Shown: positions 35,288 to 47,237, counted from the first letter of the stretch. The stretch: DNA of 64,000 nucleotides from Forficula auricularia (GCA_024734495.1 JALMQS010000102.1:7222095-7286094), one strand, 5' to 3'. Made by a program: numbers and translations. Notes: generated by a model from the sequence alone, not told the origin.

Positions 35288-36490
35288 AGGGGAGAGGTGG
35301 TATAAAAGGGACATTTTTGCTGTGGAGGCGCTAGCAAATAAATAATATAACATTTTAACTAGTTAAAATAGAATTAAAAACTCCAATTTATTGGCTATCG
35401 AAATAAAATACAATAAAACACATTCAATTGTTCTTTGTCCTATATTTTCGCATTTTTTAAAAAAGTGTATTTTGTCCGTTTCAAAAATGGGTTTTATTGA
35501 AAGGGACACGTTCATTTATGAAAGGGGCGGCGCGTTAATATAAGGAAATCACGGTAAACTTTGCTACACACATAATAAATATGTATAATATTAGGAAGCA
35601 CGTATATAATTAACTATTTTTAGTTCAAAATCACATCTTTGAAAGTAATTAATATCATATTGGTCTTAAATTTCTCATCTTAATAGATAATTAACATGGA
35701 AATAAACATTTACCTTCATATAATTAAAAAACAAAACAATCATAGTTCTTTTAATAGTAATAATTGAAGGGTCCAAGCTCCAATTTTTTCAGTTTTTGGG
35801 AAACCAAAAAAAAACGTTTAAAAAATTCAAAACGACGACAAAATTCAAAATGACGGGCAGCTCCATCTGTTGAGCAACGCTGGAAATAACGATTGGAGCT
35901 ACATCCTTCTTGTACCAAACAAAAGCTTTTTTTTGCACAAGATAGTGTTAATATCTTCCAACATCAATAGGATGGAGCTACCTCCTTTTTTGCAGCAAAC
36001 CCTTCAATTCTGTTTTAAAATAATTGTTTTTTCTATATGGTAAAAAGTAACAATAACAATTTTTTATGAAATACTAGTCAGGAAAAAAGACGTCCCTTTC
36101 ATAACCGTTTGTTGTGTCCCTTTCATAACTATCAAACACAAATTAAAAAGATGACCACAAAATCTACAATTCTAAATAAAAGTTTACTGATCTTTTTTTT
36201 CTCATATCTGCATGTATATCACCAATTATAAACAACGCTAAGCTGTTTAATTAACACTTTACAGTACTGGAAAACACTTTTTTAAAGAAGACACAAAAAA
36301 TGATTTGATACTCGATTACAAACACATGCACTTCACCGGCATCATTGAAATGATAGGACTGTAAAGTAAGGTATCAATGTATGTGCTTTTGGGTTACCAC
36401 AAAAAAATAATGTTCCGAGACGACCTTTATTTAGCGATTTATTTGAATTGTCCCTTTCAATACGTGTCCCTTTCATGCCACATCTCCCCT
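35288..36490. mobile_element. TIR element with AGGGGAGA ends and GTCCCTTTCAT repeats
   Basis: AGGGGAGAGGTGGTATAAAAG at the left and its imperfect inverse CATGCCACATCTCCCCT at the right (1203 bp). Near both ends the motif GTCCCTTTCATAA or its complement recurs at least seven times (for example near 35306, 35500, 35515, 36090, 36115, 36453, 36468), which look like subterminal transposase sites. No transposase. Superfamily not assigned. Confidence 0.7.
35762..36009. mobile_element. Small MITE nested in the AGGGGAGA element
   Basis: AATTGAAGGGT at 35762-35772 and ACCCTTCAATT at 35999-36009 are perfect 11-bp inverted ends. The interior has two GGAGCTAC motifs. It is 248 bp and non-coding. Confidence 0.6.
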
Positions 36491-36784
36491 AATAATACAA
36501 TTTTTAAGTTTAATTTTCATTAAATTGACGGTGTTGGAAAGCTTCAAGATGGTCATATATAGATGGTTTTTAAAATCTACTTGCCCAATTTCAATCAAGA
36601 ATTTAATTTTGAAAAAATCTTAAAATTAGTTCATTCACTCTTTATAAATAACGAATTTGATATCTCGAGTATTAAAGAAAATATAATTATTTTTCTGCTG
36701 CCATTTCGTCCTCGAGGCCCGCTGAAATATTGAATTCCAAGCTATTATTACTAGTATGTAATAACAGTATTAGGTGTCGAATAG

Positions 36785-36960
36785 TGGCATGCGGTCTATG
36801 GATGCTGTGGATGCGGCGCATCTTTCAAATTCCAAAATGTCAAGAGAATTTTCATCCGTGTTATATTTGAAAAGTTGTCAAATTGTAAAAACACTTTCAA
36901 TAAATACTATACAACTAATTAATTTAAAGCTATATAAAATTTAAAATTTAAGGAGCATTT
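36785..36960 (+). mobile_element. CAGTGGCGTGC repeat, copy 3 (diverged)
   Basis: TAGTGGCATGCGGTCTATGG and following bases match the copies at 17110 and 17612. Confidence 0.55.
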
Positions 36961-38040
36961 TAACGTTAGCAAATTTAAAGAATATGAAAAAAATATTTCG
37001 TATTTTAATCACTTCAGCTATTTTGTCGAAAATACTTTGATTTTATGAGGTTAAAAAGTAAATTAATTTACATGTACTAGTCCCATGACTTTCATTTAAA
37101 ATATCGAAATTGCATTAAAAAAATTAATGTGAAAAATTAACTAAAAGATGTTTGGGCAAAAGTATTTGCTTTAATCAAGTCCAATTAAATATTCTCTCTC
37201 TATATAACGAGTATCGTTTTGGTCCCAGCGCAAAAGGGCATTCCTAGAATAATAGAAATTAAGAAATTAATCTCTAATAATCTGAAACAGGTTTGAACTT
37301 GTATTTAGCATTCTTGCAAGGGACCTTTAGAGAAAGATAGAGATCTTACTATTCTATCCGTGCTCTTTTAGTTATTTTCATCGATCAGATTCTAATGAAA
37401 GAATCGCTCACCCGCACATTAAATAATAAAAAAGTGAAAACTTTTCAAGACTCGGTACACTATAGAGCTACCTTAGGAATGATTAATAAACTTAAATATA
37501 AATTGATCATTTATGGCTATATTATAACATCCTCTTAAAATCCCAATAGAATAATTCAAGAAATATTGAACCAGATATTGCAAAATCTAATCATTAGGTA
37601 CCATGTATATTGATACAAAAGAATTTTTTGACTTTCTGTTCTTGGGTTATTGTGGATATCGAAATTCAAACACACAAAGAGAAAAAAATCATAGTTGAAA
37701 AATATTTTTCTCCGCGTTTCAGACATTTTAAAGCACAATGGGAAAATATTTATTTTTATGTATGATTTAATTCATTTAATTTGCATTATGCCTTGTACGA
37801 GCGTGTCAGTCAGTTTTCAACTATGAAAAGAATTGAAACATCAACAGAAGAAGCTGAAGTGGATATAGATTATTCGCTCTGTTTAAAAATCAATTGATAA
37901 AAAATCTAATGTTAAATTTGAAAAAAAAATACCGACAAATTATGATGCGGTTGTCGAAGAAAAAAAAATGAAGGTCAATTTTTTGGACACCATCCCCTGG
38001 TTGAATAGTCACCACCCGCCTCTGATATACATTATCTTAA
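36961..38040. other. unassigned AT-rich stretch
   Basis: No gene: the 60-codon frames are AT-biased and featureless. No repeat end recognised. Confidence 0.5.
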
Positions 38041-38165
38041 TCTATATAATAAAAATGAATTTCTGTTTCTTCGTAAGCGCAGATCTCTCAAATGCTTGGA
38101 CCGATTTGACTAATTTTTTTTTTAATCTTCGTAATAGTCCAATTCAGGTTAATACGTAAAAAAAA
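38041..38165 (+). mobile_element. Helitron 5' end, second family
   Basis: TCTATATAATAAAAATGAAT preceded by A, followed by GCGCAGATCTC and TGGACCGATTTGACTAATT, typical of a Helitron 5' end. A matching 3' end could not be located, so the element is truncated or its end is decayed. Confidence 0.5.
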
Positions 38166-38433
38166 TTGAAAAAGTTGCCCGGAAAATTCAGGAAAAACTA
38201 AAAAAAAAATTCAGGTTAGCCAACATAGCTTGTCAAACAATAAAAGAACTAAACTAGCAAACTAAACATGTGTTGGCGGCCCTGTTTGTCAGATTTTTGA
38301 ATGTCATTCATTCTTAATAGCATAGATAATAGAGTTCTAACCACATTATCGTTGAAGAAGAATTTAATAATGCAACAAAGATTTAAAAAAACTATCTATT
38401 TTTTTTTTAAGTAGGTACATTTAAATTAAAAAA

Positions 38434-38935
38434 ATAAACTGCAACGTTGCTAAACTTTATCCAAATTCATTTGAAATATTGGTATGTTTATTTCTTTATT
38501 ATTAATCAGATATCACTTGCAATTTGCAGTTCATGTTGACTTTAATTCAAAAATAATGTTCGATTCTCATATACCAGTCGAGGAATAACCATTCTACATT
38601 CGATTTTTCTTGATGAAGACATGGAGGAGGAGGAATCGACTTGAAATAAAAAATAGCAATCGATTCTCATCTAATACTTGAGGAATAAAAATTCTACATT
38701 AGATTTTTGACCCTTCGATTATTATTGGTAACCATTGCTGAAGACATAGAGGAATCGACTTAAAATCAAAAATATCGATCGATTCTTATCTAATACTAGA
38801 GGAATAACATTATTGAATTCCATTTTTGATGTTTTGACTATTAATGGCAAGCTCTACTGAAAACGTGGGAGAATCGACTTAAAATCAATAAGACTAAATT
38901 CTTTTATGATAAACAACTCAAGCTTGAGAATAAGA
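38434..38935 (+). mobile_element. A-family repeat (copy A3), 3' truncated
   Basis: Starts AACTGCAACG and has three satellite units in the orientation of the first half of A1, ending at AACTCAAGCTTGAG where the orientation switch lies in full copies. Confidence 0.7.
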
Positions 38936-39214
38936 AAATTTTTTATAAATAGATTGTATATACTTTTGTGTCTAGAAAAATGAATAATAATTGTAATTTT
39001 CAAGTCTTCTTATCTAAATATAATAATACCTACATATAATATAACTTTTTTTTTATTTTCCTCTTAATGTGAATTTTTAATACATTTTAAATATTTGTTT
39101 CATCTTATTTGTTATGCGTGTATATTACAGTTAAATAGAATCTCAAATTATATCTATTTAAGACTTTATAATAAAATTATTATATTTATTCTCTGTTACT
39201 AATAAAACATTAAT

Positions 39215-39292
39215 AAAGCAGCCACGTGGGGGTCCAGGGGGCGAAACCCCCTGGCTAGCAAAAGGCCCGCCGAAGGCGGGCCTTGAAGCTAG
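39215..39292 (+). mobile_element. Helitron 3' end (H3), 5' truncated
   Basis: GGCCCGCC-GAA-GGCGGGCC is a perfect 8-bp hairpin, followed by TTGAAGCTAG and flanking T. It is the best preserved 3' terminus of the H1/H2 family in the window. Confidence 0.8.
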
Positions 39293-39413
39293 TATATATA
39301 TAAAAAACAAGGTGATATTTCAAAATCAACGCACAGCCTAAGCTGCTTGACCTATAAAGATGAAATTTGGCGTAGCCCCCTGGAGGGCCGACGAAGGGGG
39401 GCGTCGAATCTAG
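39293..39413 (+). mobile_element. Second Helitron-like 3' end directly behind H3
   Basis: About 120 bp: TATATATATAAAAAACAAGG, then GATGAAATTTGGCGTAG, a GC-rich segment able to pair CCCCC with GGGGG, then CGAATCTAG and T. Looks like a very short non-autonomous Helitron abutting H3. Confidence 0.5.
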
Positions 39414-39458
39414 TACATGTATAACTATGTATACTTGTTTGGATCAAGCAGAGGAGAA

Positions 39459-39605
39459 TTTTCTCTTTATTAATCAACAACTCTGCTCCTCCCAACAAAA
39501 ACAAAATCTCTTCAATGAGATAATTTATGACGGCGCCTGAAAGCTAGTCAAGTTCCCGCCAGCTAAGCAGAATAAGTTGCGTAGATTTAAGGAGTGAAAA
39601 GTCTA
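39459..39605 (+). repeat. ~155-bp dispersed repeat (copy 2)
   Basis: Matches 21786-21945. Followed at 39606-39665 by GC-richer sequence with GGTATTCGAGTCAGAC, possibly a decayed box B. Confidence 0.6.
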
Positions 39606-40318
39606 GCCCGCCATGGCACTGGTGCGGAACCCTTGGTATTCGAGTCAGACTCGCACGTGGCAGTTTTTTTTTATATTTTATTTTTGTTACTCCATATGGA
39701 CCGAAGTCTAATTCCGTGACCCAGCATTATACACAGATCATTCAATTTTAAAAGGATTTTATCTCCCACAAGTTTTATTAAATGGCATTTCTTTATTAAT
39801 AACTCTCTAATTATTTTAATTATTGGGGAATTGATGGACGGAATAACCAATCGACTTGATTGGGGAATAATGGAATTGAAATAATTATCGGAAAAGAGGT
39901 TTTTTTATCTAATTAGATTTTTCCTCTTATTAAAAACAAGGACTAAATATGAATAAGGACACTCGATGGTGGAGAAGCAATCTCCGAAATCGAAGCTAAA
40001 ATACAAGGTATACATTAATTAATGTAAAATAATTGGTTTAATAAAATTTATAAAAAAAAAAAAAAAAAAAAATTTAATTATTGGGGAATTGATGGACGGA
40101 ATAACCAATCGACTTGATTGGGGAATAATGGAATTGAAATAATTATCGGAAAAGAGGTTTTTTTTATCTAATTAGATTTTTCCTCTTATTAAAAACAAGT
40201 ACTAAAGATGAATAAGGACACTCGATGGTGGAGAATTAATCTCCGGAATCGAAGCAAAAAATACAATGTATACATTAATTAATGTAAAATAATTGGTTTA
40301 ATAAATTTATTTTAATTA

Positions 40319-40513
40319 TTGGCATTGGATAGAGTGCAATCCAGGACACTCCGCATCATTACACTACCCCCTCCCGGAACATCAAACGAAATTATCCTAG
40401 TCGGTCTAGGAATGCAGAGATTGTTGGATAACCTAAGCGACATTACCAATCGGTTCAAACAAAAGACCCAAACTAGTCTAAACCCCCTAATACTGGAACT
40501 CTACAGTACCTAA
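40319..40513 (+). pseudogene. Non-LTR retrotransposon ORF2 C-terminal fragment
   Basis: Open for 64 codons to a stop, starting directly after a TTTTAATTATT junction. The residues ALDRVQSRTLRI and the closing LNPLILELYST are like the C-terminal tail of Jockey-type ORF2 proteins, downstream of the reverse transcriptase. The same DITNRFKQ-coding sequence follows the RT fragment at 41589, which shows both pieces belong to one element family. There is no own start codon: it is a 5'-truncated insertion. After the stop comes the family 3' UTR. Confidence 0.7.
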
Positions 40514-41151
40514 CGCTCATCTTTCATCATACATAGCATCATCATTTTCCTCTGATTCTTTCCTTTCTTTTATAAATAACGGCAAAGAGGTTTTTTATTT
40601 CGTAAATTTTTCCTCTTACTACAAACACGGACTAAAAACATTATCGCAAGCACGAGAAGATCAAGAACAGTCGATGGTGGAGATGTAATCTTCGAAGTCG
40701 AAGCTCAAATAAAATGTATACGCTAATGCATGTAAAATAATTGGTTCAATAAATTTATTATTATTATTATTATTATTTTAATTATTCTTTTCCTCTTACT
40801 AAAAACAAGGACTAAAGATGATCAAGGACACTCGATGGTGAAGTTATCTCCAGAATCGAAGCAAAAAATACAATGTAGGTATACATTAATTAATGTAAAA
40901 TAATTGGTTAAATAAATTTTTTTTTTTTTTTTATTATTTTAATTATTCAAAATGGATATGGATTGGATAATGGAATTGGAATAATTATCGGAATAGAGGT
41001 TTTTTTCTGCAATTAGTTTTTTCCTCTACAAGGACTAAAAAGATGATCAAGGACAGTTGATGGTGGAGAAGCAATCTCCGGAGTCGAAGCTCAAATACAA
41101 TGTATACATTAATTCATGTAAAATAACTGGTTTAATAATAAATTTTAATTA

Positions 41152-41592
41152 TTCAAGAATTTATTACCTGACACTCAATTTGGGTTTAAAAAGAGGCACT
41201 CAGCAGTCCACCAGGTAGTGCGAGTCACTAGATATGTTAGAAATAGACTTCAGCTCAAGAAAGCGACAGGAATGGTACTCTTGGACGTTGCCAAAGCATT
41301 TGATAGTGTTGATCATTTTTATCTAGCGTCAAAAAATTTTCTATTTGGACTACCAGAACCTTTATGTCAAATAATTGGGGATTTCCTTCGAGAGCGAAGC
41401 TTCCGAGTGCGAATTGCGAATGAGAAGTCTGAATGGCGGCCTATCCGAGCAGGGGTTCCACAAGGAGTTCTTCTATCTCCTCTCCTATATGCGCTATACA
41501 CGTCAGACATCCCCAAAATGAACCACGTGAACATACCACAGTTTGCGGATGATATAGCAATTTATTATTCTAATATAAACTTTAAATGCTGA
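41152..41592 (+). pseudogene. Jockey-type reverse transcriptase fragment
   Basis: The frame is open from 41149; reverse transcriptase similarity starts at about 41164 with LPDTQFGFKKRHSAVHQVVR and runs to a stop at 41590. The GTG at 41218 is only an internal codon. Visible RT motifs: AFDSVDH (catalytic Asp of block A), GVPQGVLLSPLLYALY (block B) and FADDIAIYYS (block C, the catalytic Asp pair). It lacks the endonuclease, the N-terminal RT part and everything after block C: shortly after FADD the sequence jumps to the last ~25 codons of ORF2 in another frame, so an internal deletion joins RT to the C-terminus. One unit of the head-to-tail array; inactive by itself. Confidence 0.88.
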
Positions 41593-42606
41593 CATTACCA
41601 ATCGGTTCAAACAAAAGACCCCAACTAGTCTAAACCCCCTAATACTGGAACTCTACAGGACCTAACGCTCATCTTTCATCATAGCATCATCATTTTCCTC
41701 TGATTCTTTCCTTTCTTTTATAAATAACAGCAAAGAGGTTTTTTTATTTCTTAAATTTTTCCTCTTACTACAAACACGGACTAAAAACATTATCGCAAGC
41801 ACGAGAAGATCAAGAACAGTCGATGGTGGGGATGTAATCTCCGAAGTCGAAGCTCAAATAAAATGTATACGCTAATGCATGTAAAATAATTGGTTCAATA
41901 AAATTTATTATTATTTATTATTATTTTAATTATTCGGGGGAATGGGATGGGTGAAAAAGGGAAGAACAATATGGTATTGGAATAATTATCGGAAAAGGGT
42001 TTTTTTCTTTAATTAGTTTTTTCCTCTTATTAAAAACAAGGACTAAAGATGATCAAGGACACTCGATGGTGGAGAAGTAATCTCCGGAGTCGAAGCTAAA
42101 ATACAATGTATACATTAACTCATGTAAAATAATTGGTTTAATTTTAATTATTCAGATGCGGAAAATGGACGAATAATGGAATTGAAATAATTATCGGAAA
42201 AGAGGTTTTTTTATTTAATTAGTTTTTTCCTCTTATTAAAAACAAGGACTAAAAGATGATCAAGGACAGTCGATGGTGGAGAAGTAATCTCCGGAATCGA
42301 AGCAAAAACAGTGTATGCATAAATTCATGTAAAATATTTGGTTTAATTTTAATTATTCAGATCGGGGTCGATTGGAAAATATGGAATTGAAATAATTATC
42401 GGAAAAGTGTTTTTTTTCTTTAATTAGTTTTTTCCTCTTATTAAAAATAAGGACTAAAAGATGATCAAGGACACTCGATGGTGGAGAAGTAATCTCCGGA
42501 GTCGAAGCTCAAAAACAATGTATGCATAAATTCATGTAAAATAAATGGGTTTAATTTTAATTATTCTTTATTAAATACCGATATAAAAGAAAGCTAAATT
42601 TATTAA

Positions 42607-43291
42607 GGCAGTTGTTTCGCGACAATACTAGCAAAAAGTTAATGCTAGATTATATAGAACAGACAATAAGGATTCATAATTCATTAGCCCAAAACTTTTT
42701 GATGTTTATGTACCACTTCTAATTAATCCCGTGCTCGTTTGAGAAATCTGTCAACACTGTCCGAGCTTGTATATATTTTATCATAGAAATTTCAGATAAA
42801 CTACATTACAAAGGGAGATTTATAAAAGAAAACGGTCTTACTATTGAAAGCTGTTGCGATAATGGCTGAAGCGAAAAAATGTCCAAAAAAGTACTAAAGT
42901 TAATCCACTTTTTAGATTAAATATATGCGTTATTGCCAGCTTTTTTTTAGTGTAAATTTTTCATTATTTATTCATTATTATCTTAGAAGCTGTGTTGTAA
43001 CTATGAATTAAAATTTTCTTAAAAAAGTATTAATTATTGTATAATGCTGGTTTAGATTTTTATAAAAATAGTAAGAAGGGTTTCTTAATTATAATTAAAT
43101 ATGTTTGTAATCTTTCCGATATCCCGTATAGTGCAATGTATAAGAGTGAAAAACTCTATCTTTGGAATTTAATGTCCCCGGAACTATATTGTTCATAAAT
43201 TTCGTTTTGCCACCAATCGATGCAGAAGAATTTATATAATAATCTTTCTAAGTTTCGAAAAAAATCATAAGAAAACCCATATGGTGAAACC
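42607..43291. mobile_element. TTAA-flanked MITE family D (copy D3, reversed)
   Basis: TTAA at 42603-42606 and 43292-43295. The inner left end GGCAGTTGTTTCGCGAC matches the right end of D1 and D2 reversed; the right end is diverged (GGTGAAACC). It is 685 bp. Confidence 0.75.
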
Positions 43292-43745
43292 TTAAATTAA
43301 TTTCCAAACTCAAAATACTTGTATTATGATGAATTAATTTCAATTGGGCTTTCATGCTCTAGTCCAGGGGTGGCAAATCTTTTGGCTTGCACGGGCCGAA
43401 TTTGAAGTAAAAACAAATGCCTCGGGCCGGATATAACATTTTCTAATTCCTTTGATATTTGTTAATCAAAAAATATAGTTAGTAATGTAAAATAATGACA
43501 TCCACAATGACAAAGAAGCAAAAATGTCATAGCATAATAAATAATCTTTGAGTTTTTTCCTTCAGGATTCTGTTTTTAAATCATTTATCACTTCAAAAAG
43601 ATTTAATTACTGAAATGAAAAATATTATAAAAAAATGGAAATATGAGATGAAGAATAGTTGATTATTCGAAACTTCGTTATTGTTGTTACTTGATAGTTA
43701 AGCATATAATTTTGCTTTTATTGAATTTTATTTTCGAAGATGCTT

Positions 43746-44309
43746 CACCCTGTATATTACTTAATAAATTGAAGGACGAAGAAAAATGCTTTAAGATGGT
43801 GTATCATATCCTTATAGCTAAAACATGAAGTTTACTTAATAAAGCCTTTTTTTCGAGAAAAATTACTTTTTAATGAATTTAATTTTAACTAACCATGGAA
43901 ATATCAAGCTTGTGACAGTTTATTGATTTATATAAGTAACTTATAAAGAGTTTATTAACGATGTTCAAAAAAATCTTCCGAAATGATCTCAAATATTGAT
44001 TATTCAAACGAAGTTCTTATAGAACAAAATAAATAATTTCATAAGAACCTCGTTTGTATAATCAATATTTGCAATCATTTTGGAAGATTTTTTTGAACAT
44101 CGTTAATAAACTGTTTATAAGTTACTTATATAAATCAACAAACTGTCACAAGCTTGATATTTCCATGGTTAGTTAAAATTAAATTCACTAAAAAGTAATT
44201 TTTCACGTAAAAAAGGCTTTATTAAGTAAACTTTTAGGTATAGGAACATGATATACCATCTTAAAGCATTTTTCTTCGTCTTTCAATTTATTAAGTAATA
44301 TACAGGGTG
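43746..44309. mobile_element. Foldback MITE with CACCCTGTATA ends
   Basis: CACCCTGTATATTACTTAAT at the left and its inverse at the right; arms of about 270 bp are close inverted copies around a centre near 44025. It is nested in the hAT element. 564 bp, non-coding. Confidence 0.8.
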
Positions 44310-44818
44310 TCTCATTTGAAAAAAATGAACTTTTGACTCCTTTTATGAATAACGGAAATAATAGTAATCTTAGCAAGCCCTGTAAAATATGGAGTCGATT
44401 TCTCGACGTAAATTAAATACTTCGGGTCTGTCTAAACTACCACAAAAATATCAACCCTTTTCATGAATTGAGAGCACTAATTTATTTAAGTTTAATTAGG
44501 GCCATGTTTTGGACCAAATTTAACATAAATTATTTTTTATCTCAAAAACCGATAGAGATAGGTATAGAACAATATTAACAAAAGAGTATTTTAATCAAAG
44601 AGCGGTTCTAAAAACGTGTTAATATACGGGGTGTTCCATTTAAAAAAATAAAGTTGCTACGACTTTTCAAAGGAAGCCGAAACGTCGCAACGCTGAACAT
44701 ATTTTAGAACGATAGAATAGGTAAGAAAATGTAAGGTGCTAAATTTTCAGAAAAATCCTGCGTTCCGTTTTCCATAAACGTCTAACGTGCCACCGACCGT
44801 GAATCACCCTGTATATAT
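44299..44818. mobile_element. MITE with TATACAGGGTG ends
   Basis: TATACAGGGTGTCTCATTTG and, at the right, GTGAATCACCCTGTATA form inverted ends of about 11 bp, the first shared with the foldback. A related GGGGTGTTCCATTT lies inside at 44629. Non-coding. Confidence 0.5.
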
Positions 44819-45315
44819 CTTGTTTAAAAAACGCGGTCAAAAAAGCTCTCTTTGATATATTAATCATCTTTAATATATTAATTAGAAAACTATTTAAATT
44901 CATTATCTCTTACACAGAAATATATAAATTCAGATATTATTATTACTTAATATCTGACAAAAATCACCTGCATTCGATTCGCGATTGAATCAAATATAGG
45001 AAACTCATAATTACATAATATACCTGGAGCATCTTCGAAAATAAAATTCAATAGGGGCAAAATTGTATTCTTAACTATCAAGTAACAACAATAACGAAGT
45101 TTCGAATAATTAAAAAATATTCTTCATCTCATATTTCCATTTTTTAAATATTTATTGTTTCAGTAATTAAAACTTTTTTCAGCAGACCACAATAGCCTCA
45201 ACCAGCAGTAGTCTAGCGATATATATATCTTGTTTTAAAACGCGGTCAAAAACAACTCTCTTTGATATATTAATTATTCTTTAATATATTAATTAGAAAA
45301 CTATTTATATTATGT
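44813..45315. repeat. ~95-bp direct repeat pair
   Basis: TATATATCTTGTTTNAAAACGCGGTC with the following ~70 bp occurs at 44813-44905 and at 45222-45312. Confidence 0.65.
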
Positions 45316-45789
45316 AAATTCATATTTCTAAAAAGTGAATATTTATTGTGAAGCCAGGAGTAATATTTGATTCTGGCTAGATAATTATTATAAAATTTTA
45401 ATAAAGAGACATTATTAAATATTTGTTTCAGTTCAATGTTTGATTGGAGTTCCATACATTCGATCAAAAAGTTTACAGTTAAAATATATAAATCTATAGT
45501 AAAAATATTTCAAAATATGCCAAAATTGTGATTATTTTACGGAAAAATTGAAATAATTTTCACAATCAAAATTGAAAATCTGCCTTTATTCTTCGAAAAA
45601 TTTTGGGGAGATTTTCCAATTTCTTATTATTTTAGAAAAAAAAATATCAAATTGTATCAGATATCTATCTTTTCCAGTAACATAAATATCTCAATGTTTT
45701 AAGGAAATTTATAATTTTATCTCGGGCCGCATTCATTGCTGTGCTAGGCCACATGCGTCCCGCTGGTTGGACGCTTCGCTTTAGTCACA

Positions 45790-46531
45790 ACTTAAGGTTC
45801 AAAAATAAGAAAATCAGAAAAATATCGAATTGTGTATGTGGAGCTATCGAAATCTTATAGCTAATGAGCTGAAACGTTTTTATTACTAAACTACATTTCA
45901 CTGTCAAGCTTCATATTTCTAGCTAAAACCGTTTGCTGAAAAATTAGCTCTTGGATAAAATTTGCAGCAATTGTAGAGTCTTAAGAAAGTTTTCACTTTT
46001 TCCTCGAATTTTATATATTTAATTTATTTGTTTGATATTTATATACTGAATTTTTAAAAAATTTCGGTTGATTATTTATTTATTTAATTTTGCGGAGAGT
46101 CATTTATTTTTATAATTTCCACCTCGAAGGGAAATGCGGCGGAAACGCAAAGACCTGCAGCTTGGGAACATTGTCTGGGCGTTCACTTGATAAATAGCCT
46201 GGTTCTGATAAGAGTTGCATGAGGAGGATCATTTCCCCTCGTCGTATATTTACCCATCTAAAGGGCTGATAAGAGTAACGTATTAAACACACCTAACGAG
46301 CAAAGCACCTTCAGCACCTGTGCTTCTATTAACATTGATGACCTGGAATGACAACTCTGCCTTCTGATATCACATCTTTATTAAAAATATAGTATTTAAT
46401 TAATTTTCTATACTCGTATATACCAGAGAAAGAAAGAAAGTTATAAATAATTATAAAACACAATTAATTTTGTTAATTGATCAAAATCACGAAGAAACTT
46501 TTTACCTTTCAAAATGAAAAACAAGTTAATT
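45790..46531. other. unassigned stretch
   Basis: No gene. Mostly AT-rich, with a GC-richer piece at 46120-46330 carrying a featureless 60-codon minus frame. Confidence 0.4.
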
Positions 46532-46535
46532 ACAC

Positions 46536-47140
46536 TGTAACCAAAATAAAAGTGCCGCGGTTATATCCCGGGAGCCTAGTGTCTGAACAGTGAACTATTC
46601 GAGCAGGAATGACTTTATGACGTGGAGGCTAGTCGAGTGAGCGATGACTAATGAACATGTGGCAGTCAGATGATATATGGATGCCGCTTTGTCAAGTAAT
46701 AAAAGACTTGCTCGGGTCTGTTATCGTTTCGTTTTGAGTGTTTAACGTGTGCCGTGTTGCCGTTAATATTATTGTTATCGTGTGATTGTGTATTGTTGTT
46801 ATCGTGGAAAGATAATTCAACAATAATATATATATATAAATATATATATCTTATATCTTAAATATCATCAAATATTTAAGTTATTTATTTATAGAAATGG
46901 CCGATTGCCTAATTCAAATACAAATATTGTTCAGATAATATAATTATCTGTTGTTTAATTTCTTTTATATTATATAACTATATTTAATTAGTAAAACCAA
47001 AGATTGTTAAACACCTTGTTATACATATATACAAAACCCGTTTGAAATAAAATAATATTTCAAACAACAAACATTTATTATTTTATTTATTTTTGCCTTC
47101 AACGGCAAAGTATTAACTGGCGAATTTTCCACCCAGTACA
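46536..47140 (+). repeat. 5' LTR of non-autonomous LTR retrotransposon
   Basis: 605 bp, TGTAACC...CCAGTACA, so TG...CA bounded. By eye identical to the 3' LTR at 48585-49189. An AATAAA signal lies at 46698-46703. The LTR has a long AT-rich second half with (TA)n and several AATAAA-like sites. The 4-bp target duplication ACAC lies at 46532-46535 and 49190-49193. LTR identity implies a recent insertion. Confidence 0.95.
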
Positions 47141-47141
47141 A

Positions 47142-47153
47142 TGGCGCCCGACC
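47142..47153 (+). other. Primer binding site
   Basis: TGGCGCCCGACC starts 2 bp after the 5' LTR, the place and form of a tRNA 3'-end complement beginning with TGG. The matching tRNA was not determined. Confidence 0.8.
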
Positions 47154-47237
47154 AAAGGACCCTATTTTTCGTTTACGTTCCGTATCTTAATTAATCATTT
47201 GTGATTTTGTGACTACCGATTATAAGGAAAGAACAAT

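Larger units (their letters stand above)
39814..42565 (+). repeat. Head-to-tail array of Jockey-like 3' ends
   Basis: About nine units, all in the same orientation, start near 39824, 40083, 40321, 40787, 40948, 41152, 41935, 42153 and 42358. Each ends with CAAGGACTAAA, CGATGGTGGAGA, AATCTCCGGAGTCGAAGC and TGTAAAATAATTGGTTTAAT, then a variable T- or TTA-rich tail and TTTTAATTATT, after which the next unit starts at a different 5' truncation point. Units are mostly 200-260 bp; those at 40321 and 41152 are 0.47 and 0.78 kb and keep coding sequence. Confidence 0.85.
43375..45778. mobile_element. hAT-like element with nested insertions
   Basis: CTCTAGTC (43367-43374) and CTTTAGTC (45779-45786) flank it, 7 of 8 bases alike. 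The left end is CAGGGGTGGCAAATC; the right end contains GGGCCGCATTCATTGC as in the hAT at 5458, reversed, and is decayed. The inner arms 43600-43745 and 45030-45180 are inverted repeats. A foldback and a second CACCCTGTATA element lie in the middle. No transposase. Confidence 0.65.
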
